This document shows positions 55,845 through 64,000 of a stretch of 64,000 nt of DNA, in pieces. Source of the DNA: Psychrobacter frigidicola. Lineage in GTDB: Bacteria > Pseudomonadota > Gammaproteobacteria > Pseudomonadales > Moraxellaceae. The stretch is taken from positions 186,001-250,000 of the forward strand of contig NZ_VORZ01000001.1 of NCBI RefSeq assembly GCF_007997305.1, read 5' to 3'. Within the stretch, counting starts at the first letter, position 1, and each line of letters opens with the position of its first letter. The position numbers and the translations under genes were made by a program. The notes under the pieces are model-generated. The model saw only the letters and a list, made by a program, of their open reading frames with translations. It ran no database searches and was not told the origin of the DNA.

Positions 55845-57344
55845 TTACTCTTTTATGATGCTTTCCATCTCTTCAAACTTCGCTGAGACTGAAGGTTTTG
55901 GAGCACCTGTCATGATGCTAACCGCAAAGATGGCGATAGTACTGAGGGCAAAGCCAGGAACAATAGCGTATAACCAATCATTGAGTGGCATACCATTATA
56001 TTCAAAGCCACCGTAGACCCATAAGATTACAGTTAGTGCACCAACGACCATACCAGCAACGGCGCCATTGCGGTTCATACGGCGCCATGTCAAACTGAAC
56101 ACCACTAATGGTGCAAATGCAGCACCGAAGCCTGCCCATGCATGGGATACAAGGCTAAGTACAGAGCTTTCAGGGTCAGAGGCCAATAGAATAGAAACCA
56201 CAGCGACCAATACCACAGAAATACGACCGACCATTACTTGACGGGATTCTGATGCTTCTCTATCAAAAAAAAGTTTATAAACGTCCTTTGTCAGTGAGCT
56301 TGATACCACCAATAACTGTGATGAAATCGTACTCATAATTGCTGCTAAAATAGCCGCTAATAAGAATCCTGAGACTAATGGCGTAAATAAGAACTGCGTG
56401 AATACTAAAAATATAGTTTCAGGATCATCTAACGTCATCGCTGTTTTTTGTACATAAGCACGACCAGCAAAACCAGTTGCTAAAGAACCAAGCAAACTCA
56501 CAATCATCCAGCTCATACCGATATTACGCGCGGTCGGAACATCTTTAACTGAACGAATGGCCATAAAGCGTACGATAATATGTGGCTGACCAAAATAGCC
56601 TAAGCCCCAAGCTAACAATGAAATAATGCCTAAAATTGTCATGCCGCTAGTAATATTTAGTAAGTTCGGGTCAATGTTTCTGACAGCAGCAGTCGTAGCT
56701 GAAATTCCGCCAAGGTCAGTAAACGCAACCACAGGTACAATCACCATCGCAAATAACATGATGACACCTTGTACAAAGTCCGTCATTGAGACGGCTAAGA
56801 AACCACCAAATAAGGTATAAGCGACAACGACACCGGCGGTAACCCAAAGACCAGTACTATAAGATAAATTAAGCGAGCTTTCAAAAAGCTTACCACCACC
56901 AACTAAGCTGGCTGCGGTATAGACGGTAAAGAATAAAATAATAACCACTGCTGAGATGACGCGTAGCATGTGCGATTTATCTTCAAAGCGGTTGGCAAAA
57001 TAGTCGGGAAGAGTGATGGCATTGTCTGCAATCTCGGTATAAACACGCAGACGTGGGGCCACAATAATATAGTTTAAAAAGGCACCTGTCGTTAGACCAA
57101 GCGCAATCCAGATACTGACGACACCGTCAGCATACATGTAACCGGGCAGTCCAAGTAACAACCAACCGGACATGTCTGAGGCACCAGCAGATAGCGCTGT
57201 TACTGCAGGCCCTAAGTTACGACCGCCAAGCATATACCCTTCTGAGTCATTAGACTGCTTAAAGTAGGCATAAATGCCGATCCCAATCATTACAATAAAA
57301 TAGGCGCCAAGCGATACCAGCACGCCACTAGAAACTCCGTTCAT
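55845..57344 (-). CDS. putP: Sodium/proline symporter PutP
   Basis: A 499-residue inner membrane symporter of the sodium:solute (SSS) family with about 13 helices. GGRNLGPAVTALSAGASDMSGW with LLGLPGYMYADG (about 40-75) holds the Na+/substrate residues of helix 2. LLAWGLGYFGQPHIIVRFMA (about 243-262) is the SSS signature, and AAILAAIMSTISSQLLVVSS (about 330-350) is the Na+-site helix. It imports proline with Na+. No putA is adjacent. Confidence 0.93.
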   Translation of the reverse strand: MNGVSSGVLVSLGAYFIVMIGIGIYAYFKQSNDSEGYMLGGRNLGPAVTALSAGASDMSGWLLLGLPGYMYADGVVSIWIALGLTTGAFLNYIIVAPRLRVYTEIADNAITLPDYFANRFEDKSHMLRVISAVVIILFFTVYTAASLVGGGKLFESSLNLSYSTGLWVTAGVVVAYTLFGGFLAVSMTDFVQGVIMLFAMVIVPVVAFTDLGGISATTAAVRNIDPNLLNITSGMTILGIISLLAWGLGYFGQPHIIVRFMAIRSVKDVPTARNIGMSWMIVSLLGSLATGFAGRAYVQKTAMTLDDPETIFLVFTQFLFTPLVSGFLLAAILAAIMSTISSQLLVVSSSLTKDVYKLFFDREASESRQVMVGRISVVLVAVVSILLASDPESSVLSLVSHAWAGFGAAFAPLVVFSLTWRRMNRNGAVAGMVVGALTVILWVYGGFEYNGMPLNDWLYAIVPGFALSTIAIFAVSIMTGAPKPSVSAKFEEMESIIKE

Positions 57345-57939
57345 ATAAACTGTCCTTAACCAACATAGTTGGCTGTAATAATATTCGACGGTAAGACCAT
57401 AATCTTAAAAAACATATCTAAAGACGACATCTGAAGACAAAAAAAGCCATTAAGTAAGACATAATGGCTTTTTAGGATAAAAATTTGCTGTTAGTTCTAT
57501 AGGGTTGATACTACTTTATCCTCTTGTCGAGCTACCTTTTACTTACGAATCTAATCAGTAAAATTGTCACATCATTATGTCTAATGCGTAGCCACGTATA
57601 ACATCAATCATTTAAAACCCTTAGCCCCGCTGCTAAACAGTGTCATATTTTGTATCACAATATTTTATAAAATATAAATAGTCCCTTCATGCAAAATAAA
57701 AGGTACTAACATATAGCGCTATCACCCAATGTCTTTAAAGATATTTATAGCCTTTTCGCCATAGTACCTTACTCAAAACATTCAAAAAGTAACCATCAGT
57801 ACGGTTCTAGTAATTATATGTTATAACATTAAATTAGGACGCATTATAACGTATAGCAAGTTCAATTGCGAATTGTGGCTATTTAGCAGTATCCTCAACC
57901 TATACTCTTAAACAAGGTAGTCTCTTTAACCTTTTGGTG
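57345..57939. other. Non-coding region between LysR and putP with an isolated hairpin
   Basis: 595 bases without a credible gene. AAAAAGCCATTA (57441-57452) and TAATGGCTTTTT (57462-57473) form a strong bidirectional terminator stem about 100 bases upstream of putP. It may end a LysR transcript or an unannotated small RNA. Confidence 0.55.
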
Positions 57940-58812
57940 TTAATCAATAGGCGCAAGAAGGTTAAGTAAGGCGGTAACGCTGTTAGAAGGCGTCAATTTT
58001 GGATTAATAACCACGCCCAAATAACGCTGAAGCTCAATGTTATCCGCCATATTGATACGCTCTAAATCCTGACTAATCATAGTTTGCGGTAGCACTGACC
58101 AGCCTAGTCCAACCGATACCAACATACGAATAGACTCTAGTGGATTGGTACTCATCGTGGCATAAGGTTTCAGGTTATGCTTGGCAAACTCTGCTAAAGT
58201 GATCTGACTGGTAAAGGTATTTGCAGAAGGCAAAATAGCGGGATAACGTGCCAGTTGCTCTAGAGTTACATTGGTCTTTTGTGCCAGCGGCGATAGCGTG
58301 CCGGTCATAAAGTAGAGTGGATCTGACCATAAGGTATGATAGGTCAGACGCTTGTCATATACAGGTGGCAGCGTCAGAAAGGCTAGGGATAAGTCACCAT
58401 CAAGCACCGCTTTATGTGCTTCTTCTGAATCTACAAAATGCACTTCCAACTGTACTGCTGGATAACTTTGGATAAAGTGTTTCAATACCGGCGCTAAATG
58501 ATGCAGACCAATATGATGACTAGTACCTATGACCAGTTTGCCCGATACGATTTTCTTGGAATGTTGCAGATTAATCTTAAAATTTTCGTAGTCATCCAGC
58601 CAGCGTTTGGCATGCGGTAGCATCTCACTTGCTGCTTGAGTGGGAACAATACCGCGACCCACCGTATCAAACAAGGTAATTTTAAATTCTTCTTCTAGAT
58701 TTTTGATACGCTTACTTACCGCAGGCTGGGTGATAAAAAGCTTTTCTGCAGCACCCGAGATACTGCCTACTTGCATAACGGTCACAAACGTTGTCAGATT
58801 AGTGGTATTCAA
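57940..58812 (-). CDS. LysR-family transcriptional regulator
   Basis: A 290-residue LysR regulator: winged HTH at about 1-60 (FVTVMQVGSISGAAEKLFIT, QPAVSKRIKNLEEEF) and an effector-binding domain from about 90 (GKLVIGTSHHIGLHHLAPVL). It is divergent from leuC, 350 bases apart, the classical arrangement for a LysR protein that controls its neighbour. A role in leucine synthesis is plausible but not shown. It is not obviously LeuO. Confidence 0.88.
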   Translation of the reverse strand: MNTTNLTTFVTVMQVGSISGAAEKLFITQPAVSKRIKNLEEEFKITLFDTVGRGIVPTQAASEMLPHAKRWLDDYENFKINLQHSKKIVSGKLVIGTSHHIGLHHLAPVLKHFIQSYPAVQLEVHFVDSEEAHKAVLDGDLSLAFLTLPPVYDKRLTYHTLWSDPLYFMTGTLSPLAQKTNVTLEQLARYPAILPSANTFTSQITLAEFAKHNLKPYATMSTNPLESIRMLVSVGLGWSVLPQTMISQDLERINMADNIELQRYLGVVINPKLTPSNSVTALLNLLAPID

Positions 58813-59162
58813 ACCGGTGTCCTTAGCTATTAATTAAGCTATAAATAAAAGTTGGCTGACCTATTCATAAAGTATTAGAAATAAAAGTTTGTGAATAGAT
58901 AAAAATCATCAATTATTATTATAGGATTAGCCTGTTATAATCACAAGACATAGAAGAGAGTTTTTGATATTTTATTGTGTCAATAATATTTCTTCATAAC
59001 CCAGTGGTTAACAGTGCCAGTAACGAATAGTTCAAATACCAGATAGCTTAAAGATTAGATATTTCAGATAATTGTAAAACGCCAACGCTTAAAGACTTTG
59101 CTGATAAATATATGAGCAGATATAGCCTCTTAAGCAACTAGCAACCAATAAAGGATAGCAAC
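58813..59162. other. Divergent LysR/leuC control region
   Basis: 350 A+T-rich bases with both promoters. AAGGA lies eight bases before the leuC ATG. I saw no leader peptide with a run of Leu codons and no clear T-box or riboswitch. No single LysR box was convincing. Confidence 0.5.
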
Positions 59163-60581
59163 ATGGCCGGTCAAACTTTATACGACAAACTTTGGAATGC
59201 TCACGAAGTTACTAAACGTGATGATGGCTCAAGCCTCATTTATATTGACCGTCATCTATTACATGAGGTGACGAGCCCGCAAGCGTTTGAAGGCCTAGAG
59301 CTGGCCAATAGAGCACCGTGGCGTCTCTCTGCTAATATCGCAAGCCCTGACCATAACGTGCCGACGGTGACCAAAGAGCGGCTAGAGGGCGTGGCGGGTA
59401 TTAAAGATAAAGTGTCACGCTTGCAGGTAGTGACTTTAGATGATAACTGTGCGAAGTTTGATATTGCAGAATTTACGATTAATGATGCCCGTCAAGGTAT
59501 TTTGCATGTCGTTGGTCCTGAGCAAGGATTGGTATTACCGGGTATGACGGTGGTATGCGGTGATTCGCATACAGCAACTCATGGCGCACTAGGCTGCTTA
59601 GCACATGGTATTGGTACGTCTGAAGTTGAACACGTCCTTGCTACCCAGTGTTTGATCGCTAAAAAAATGAAAAATATGCAGATTCGCGTTACCGGTAAGC
59701 TTGGTGCTGGCGTGAGCTCAAAAGATGTGGTGCTGGCTATTATTGCGCAAATTGGTACTGCTGGTGGCACGGGTCATGCGATTGAGTTTGCAGGGGAAGT
59801 GTTCGAAGATATGAGCATGGAAGGGCGCATGACGGTCTGTAACATGGCGATTGAAGCGGGTGCGCGCGTCGGTATGGTCGCGGTTGACGACATCACGATT
59901 GACTATGTAAAAGGTCGCCCTTATGCGCCAACAGATGAACAATGGTCACAAGCAGAAGCGTACTGGCGTACTTTATACTCAGACGACAATGCGGTCTTTG
60001 ATACCCTTATTGAGATTGATGGAGGTCAAATTGCCCCACAAGTGTCTTGGGGTACGTCCCCTGAGATGGTCGTAGATATTACTCAGTCTGTACCGATGCC
60101 TGAGCAAGCAGTAGATGCAGCACAGGAAGAAGGCTGGCTACGTGCTTATACTTATATGGGCTTAGAGGCTGGTCAAAAAATTACTGATATTCAGCTCGAT
60201 CGGATATTTATCGGCTCTTGTACCAATTCTCGTATCGAAGATTTACGCGATGCGGCGGCAGTCATTAAGGGTCGTACGGTAGCGTCTACTGTGAAAGAGG
60301 CCATCGTAGTGCCAGGGTCAGGACAAGTAAAACTACAAGCGGAAGCAGAAGGCTTGGACGTCTTATTTACCGATGCAGGTTTTGAGTGGCGTGAGCCGGG
60401 TTGTTCAATGTGTTTGGCGATGAATGCCGATAAGCTTGAGCCTGAAGAGCATTGTGCCTCAACTTCTAACCGCAACTTTGAGGGTCGTCAAGGAACGGGC
60501 GGACGTACGCATTTGGTGAGTCCAGCAATGGCAGCAGCAGCGGCATTAGCCGGTCACTTTGTTGATGTGCGTACGTTTTAA
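59163..60581 (+). CDS. leuC: 3-isopropylmalate dehydratase large subunit
   Basis: A 472-residue aconitase-family subunit that with LeuD converts 2- to 3-isopropylmalate in leucine synthesis. The 4Fe-4S ligands are the Cys of FIGSCTNSR (about 350) and of [11 protein letters not shown] (about 413 and 416). Conserved [15 protein letters not shown] (about 128-142) and [19 protein letters not shown] are present. Length is standard. leuD follows 56 bases later. Confidence 0.97.
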   Translation: MAGQTLYDKLWNAHEVTKRDDGSSLIYIDRHLLHEVTSPQAFEGLELANRAPWRLSANIASPDHNVPTVTKERLEGVAGIKDKVSRLQVVTLDDNCAKFDIAEFTINDARQGILHVVGPEQGLVLPGMTVVCGDSHTATHGALGCLAHGIGTSEVEHVLATQCLIAKKMKNMQIRVTGKLGAGVSSKDVVLAIIAQIGTAGGTGHAIEFAGEVFEDMSMEGRMTVCNMAIEAGARVGMVAVDDITIDYVKGRPYAPTDEQWSQAEAYWRTLYSDDNAVFDTLIEIDGGQIAPQVSWGTSPEMVVDITQSVPMPEQAVDAAQEEGWLRAYTYMGLEAGQKITDIQLDRIFIGSCTNSRIEDLRDAAAVIKGRTVASTVKEAIVVPGSGQVKLQAEAEGLDVLFTDAGFEWREPGCSMCLAMNADKLEPEEHCASTSNRNFEGRQGTGGRTHLVSPAMAAAAALAGHFVDVRTF

Positions 60582-60637
60582 CGATATGCACTAGCTATTT
60601 ATCTTTTCATAAGACATTTTATTTATAGGAAATATTT

Positions 60638-61288
60638 ATGCAAGCCTATCATGTCCAAACTGGCATCGTCTGTCCACTTGATCGCTCGAACGTTGACACT
60701 GATCAAATCATTGCCAAGCAGTTTTTAAAATCTATTAAACGTACTGGCTTTGGGGTCAACTTATTTGACGACTGGCGTTATCTTGATGACGGCTATCCGG
60801 GTCAAGACAACAGCAAAAGGATCATTAATCCAGATTTTGTCTTAAACCAACCACGCTATCAAGGTGCTAATATTTTGCTCGCACGCAAGAACTTTGGTTG
60901 TGGCTCTAGCCGTGAGCATGCACCTTGGGCACTGTCAGAATATGGTTTTCGTACGGTTATTGCGCCAAGTTTTGCCGATATATTTTATAATAACTGCTTT
61001 AAGAACGGTATGTTACCTATCGTTTTAGATGAAGCCATTGTTGATAAACTCATGCAAGAGACCTTTGCTATCGAAGGCTATGAGCTGAGCGCTGATCTTG
61101 AGCGCCAAGTCGTTATTACGCCAACGGGTGAAGAATATTCATTTGAAGTTGATGCCTTTCGTAAACATTGCTTATTAAATGGTCTAGATGATATTGATTT
61201 AACATTGCAGCAAGGCGATGCCATCAAGGCTTATGAAGGTAAGATGATGCAAAAGACGCCTTGGATATTCAATGAGGTGCAAGCGTAG
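60638..61288 (+). CDS. leuD: 3-isopropylmalate dehydratase small subunit
   Basis: A 216-residue swivel-domain partner of LeuC. Conserved blocks: [20 protein letters not shown] (about 14-33), [18 protein letters not shown] (about 81-98) and [17 protein letters not shown] (about 107-123). Co-transcribed with leuC. Confidence 0.97.
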   Translation: MQAYHVQTGIVCPLDRSNVDTDQIIAKQFLKSIKRTGFGVNLFDDWRYLDDGYPGQDNSKRIINPDFVLNQPRYQGANILLARKNFGCGSSREHAPWALSEYGFRTVIAPSFADIFYNNCFKNGMLPIVLDEAIVDKLMQETFAIEGYELSADLERQVVITPTGEEYSFEVDAFRKHCLLNGLDDIDLTLQQGDAIKAYEGKMMQKTPWIFNEVQA

Positions 61289-61494
61289 TTATTTTTACAA
61301 ACATAGTGGTTGGTCTATTTATTCACACTGTCATGAAGATAGATAGAAATAAAAGAATGCAGTTAGGCCTATAGCGTTGAGTTATGACGATGAACTGGAT
61401 AAAATGAGTGGCAATATATAGGCTATAATTAGATTTATATGCTTCCTCATATTTATAAGACTTTCTCACCTTTATAAGAGTAGTAGCCGCCATT

Positions 61495-62274
61495 ATGAAT
61501 AAAAAACGTTACGCTGCATTTACAAGCATGGCTGTCGCTGCCAGCTTATTATCATTATTGGCTTTGTCTGGCTGCCAATCTTTGACCGGTTATCAGCAGA
61601 TAGACCAAGCGGAAAATGCTGAGTCATGGGCAGGAAAAATTAAACCTGTGGCAGGTGAGGTGAATATCGCCTGTTTAGGAACCTATCATTGTGAGATTAC
61701 CCAAATTGATCAGACGCTGGTGATTGCTCCTGACTCCCATAAACCTGTAAATGCCGCTATGTTAGCGAATATAAGCGGTAGCAGCGGACTAAATAATGCC
61801 AAGCCTAATAAAGGCGCGCAAGCACAAACCCTAAATAAGACAGCACCAGTAGATATAGATATGACGCCACTATTAAACCAAAAATCGGTAAAGGTGGTGC
61901 CGTTATCTGCGTCCGGTATGAAGGGCCTAACCAATTACTATGTACGAGTAAAACCCGCAAAGCGCGAAGTGCATCTCAATTTTTATCCTGAAAATAACGT
62001 CGGCTATGTCGAGCGTTTTGCGATGATTCATGAGTTCATGCAGCCCGGTATTTATCATCTACGCGCTTATCGCCAAAAATCCCCCCAAGCAACAGGCAGT
62101 CTATTAGATACTGCTTCGCCTGAACCGTTATGCATTGACTTGCTACAAGACAGTAGCTTAGTAAGACGCTTTTGTAAGCAATTAGATACTGAGCATCAGG
62201 GTGAGTTTGTAGAAACGCGTGTGGTCAATAAAGCGCCAGCCAAATTAAAAGTTAATAACCAAGCTAAAGGCTAA
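61495..62274 (+). CDS. Uncharacterised lipoprotein between leuD and leuB
   Basis: 259 residues with a lipoprotein signal (lipobox LALSGC, Cys near 27). The body has one Cys pair (ACLGTYHCEITQID, about 60-73), an Asn/Lys/Ala-rich middle (about 95-125), a VERFAMIHEFMQPGIYHLRA block, and a late Cys pair. It is not like the small serpin-cluster lipoproteins. It lies on the same strand 206 bases after leuD and 107 before leuB, so it may be read with the leucine genes. I do not recognise the family. Confidence 0.75.
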   Translation: MNKKRYAAFTSMAVAASLLSLLALSGCQSLTGYQQIDQAENAESWAGKIKPVAGEVNIACLGTYHCEITQIDQTLVIAPDSHKPVNAAMLANISGSSGLNNAKPNKGAQAQTLNKTAPVDIDMTPLLNQKSVKVVPLSASGMKGLTNYYVRVKPAKREVHLNFYPENNVGYVERFAMIHEFMQPGIYHLRAYRQKSPQATGSLLDTASPEPLCIDLLQDSSLVRRFCKQLDTEHQGEFVETRVVNKAPAKLKVNNQAKG

Positions 62275-62381
62275 TAAGTAATATTATTGCCTTTGCATTT
62301 TATATTACTTAATATCGCATTATCATTGCGTTCAATCATTATATAGTACATCTCATAGCTCATTTACTCACAAGGATTAGT

Positions 62382-63485
62382 ATGGCAACGATATTAACAT
62401 TAGCAGGCGATGGCATTGGTCCTGAGATTATGACCCAAGCGATTGATGTGCTGCAAGCCGTCAATAACAAGTTTGCGTTGGGTTTGACCCTTGAGTCTGG
62501 TTTGATCGGTGGTGTGGCATTTGATGCCACTGGTGAGCCGTTGCCAGAAGAAACTCTAAACCGTGCCCGCGCAGCTGATGCCGTATTATTAGGGGCAGTG
62601 GGCGGGCCTAAATGGGATGGCATTGAGCGTAGCAAACGCCCTGAGCGTGGCCTACTTAAAATCCGTAGTGAGCTGGGCTTATTTGCTAACTTGCGCGTGG
62701 CGAAACTCTATCCGCAGCTGGTAAACGCGTCAAGTATTAAACCTGAGATTATCAAAGGTTTGGACTTACTTATTGTTCGTGAATTAACGGGCGGTATTTA
62801 TTTTGGAGAGCCACGTGGTATTCGCACATTAGAAAATGGCGAACAGCAAGGCTATAATACGATGGTATACAGCACTAGCGAGATTCAGCGTATTGGTAAA
62901 GTTGCGTTTGAGCTGGCACAAACCCGCGCTGAGGCCTCAGGAAAACCAGCTAAAGTATGCTCAGTAGATAAAGCCAACGTCTTAGAAGTCACTGAGCTGT
63001 GGAAACAGACAATAACAAAGATGCAAGAGTCAGATTATAGCGATGTGAACTTGTCACACATGTATGCGGATAATGCTTGTATGCAGCTGATTCGTGACCC
63101 TAAGCAGTTTGATGTCATGGTCACCGGTAATATGTTCGGTGATATTTTATCCGATGAAGCCGCCATGTTGACGGGTTCAATTGGCATGCTGCCATCCGCC
63201 AGCCTTAATGAGCAAGGCAAAGGCATGTATGAGCCTTGTCATGGTTCAGCGCCTGATATTGCCGGACAAGACAAAGCCAATCCATTAGCGACTATTTTAT
63301 CAGTTGCGATGATGCTGCGTTATACCTTCAAACACGAAGAGGCCGCGCTCGCTATTGAACAAGCAGTCAGTGACGTACTTGATGATGGTCTGCGTACCCT
63401 TGATATTTTAGATAAAAATGAAGCTGGACTTATCCAAGTGGGCTGTAAACAAATGGGCGCCGCCGTATTAGCTAAATTAATATAA
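62382..63485 (+). CDS. leuB: 3-isopropylmalate dehydrogenase
   Basis: A 367-residue NAD-dependent decarboxylating dehydrogenase that makes 2-oxoisocaproate in leucine synthesis. Seen: [11 protein letters not shown] (about 5-15), [10 protein letters not shown] (about 69-78), [15 protein letters not shown] (about 133-147), the Lys/Asp active-site blocks [10 protein letters not shown] and [20 protein letters not shown], and the NAD loop [12 protein letters not shown]. Length is standard. It is separated from leuCD by a lipoprotein gene. Confidence 0.97.
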   Translation: MATILTLAGDGIGPEIMTQAIDVLQAVNNKFALGLTLESGLIGGVAFDATGEPLPEETLNRARAADAVLLGAVGGPKWDGIERSKRPERGLLKIRSELGLFANLRVAKLYPQLVNASSIKPEIIKGLDLLIVRELTGGIYFGEPRGIRTLENGEQQGYNTMVYSTSEIQRIGKVAFELAQTRAEASGKPAKVCSVDKANVLEVTELWKQTITKMQESDYSDVNLSHMYADNACMQLIRDPKQFDVMVTGNMFGDILSDEAAMLTGSIGMLPSASLNEQGKGMYEPCHGSAPDIAGQDKANPLATILSVAMMLRYTFKHEEAALAIEQAVSDVLDDGLRTLDILDKNEAGLIQVGCKQMGAAVLAKLI

Positions 63486-63520
63486 CGCACATTTTTAATA
63501 AATATTAGAGACTAAAAGCT

Positions 63521-63558
63521 AAAAACCCATAAATTGCTTGGCAGTTTATGGGTTTTTT
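63521..63558 (+). terminator. Terminator of leuB
   Basis: AAAAACCCATAAA and TTTATGGGTTTTTT (63521-63533, 63545-63558) form a perfect stem with an 11-base loop. Confidence 0.9.
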
Positions 63559-63751
63559 GATGGCTATCTATAATATTAGTATTAATTCTGAGTTTTTATC
63601 GTACCTTTTGGTTAGGCTTTAGCATGAATAGAGTTAACGTATGAGTCAGCGTTTATTAACACAAATCTCTTACAGGATAACCTGCTGGTATGGCATTATT
63701 CATAATACAGAAAGGTAGGTAACACACTAAGAATAATTTTGGGAGTAATTC

Positions 63752-64000
63752 ATGCGTCAATTAACAAAAATTAGTACAGCGATAGGAATGGTTGGGCTAT
63801 CTTCTGTATTATTTATGGGTCATAGTGTTGCTGATACAAGTGCCAATATACCAGCTAAAACGCCGGACAGGATGGCAAAATCAATCCAATCACTTACTGC
63901 CGTAGCAGACTTATCAGCTACAGTTACCAATCAAGATGGCAGCAACGATGCTGACGAAAATGGTTCTACAACTGAGGGTATGCCTAACAGAGCTGTAAAC
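63752..64000 (+). CDS. Exported protein of unknown function (5' part only)
   Basis: The first 83 codons of a gene that runs off the window; GGGAG at 63741-63745 is six bases before the ATG. The signal peptide is MRQLTKISTAIGMVGLSSVL, cleaved probably after HSVA near residue 27. The mature start is Ser/Thr/Asp-rich with low complexity (NQDGSNDADENGSTTEG). No lipobox Cys. No family can be named from this part. Confidence 0.7.
   Translation, partial: MRQLTKISTAIGMVGLSSVLFMGHSVADTSANIPAKTPDRMAKSIQSLTAVADLSATVTNQDGSNDADENGSTTEGMPNRAVN

Overview
The window looks like a chromosomal segment of a Moraxellaceae gammaproteobacterium, most probably Psychrobacter. The basis is the moderately A+T-rich coding style, the housekeeping set (metG, apbC, dcd, sspAB, petABC, uup, slyX, putP, leuCD/leuB) and paired FadL-type porins. 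I could not run any search, so the genus is a recognition-level call.

Positions 1 to about 22,130 form an accessory region. It starts with a small Cro/C1-type repressor facing a small excisionase-like protein. Four large same-strand genes follow: a DUF3596-type tyrosine integrase, two very large tyrosine-recombinase-like proteins and a small partner. This layout fits the ginABCD module that defines GInt genomic islands. After an IS3-family transposase remnant come a Sel1-repeat lipoprotein and mntP. The rest is an unusual surface cluster of about 10.6 kb: three lipoprotein serpins with different predicted bait loops, seven small lipoproteins sharing one core plus a decayed eighth, and an Asp-box lipoprotein. 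The region ends at a 47-bp 3' half of tRNA-Asp, the kind of scar left by integration into a tRNA gene.

From 22.4 to 37.3 kb the genes concern redox and transport. They are a hemerythrin-like protein; fdhD with a YdeP/FdhF-type molybdoenzyme; a TsdA-like dihaem thiosulfate dehydrogenase/tetrathionate reductase overlapping a trihaem cytochrome c; a divergent TtrS/TtrR-like two-component system; and an ABC importer with two tandem substrate-binding lipoproteins.

From 37.5 to 64 kb the content is mostly core: metG, a 3-hydroxybutyrate dehydrogenase, mgtE behind a structured leader, apbC/mrp, dcd, the sspA-sspB operon, the petABC cytochrome bc1 operon, uup, slyX, a tandem pair of FadL porins, putP, and the leucine genes leuC-leuD-(lipoprotein)-leuB with a divergent LysR regulator. 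The window ends inside an exported protein gene.

The two items most worth pursuing are the serpin/small-lipoprotein cluster and the GInt-like recombinase operon. The tsdA/trihaem cytochrome/TtrSR-like locus is a coherent sulfur-redox module.
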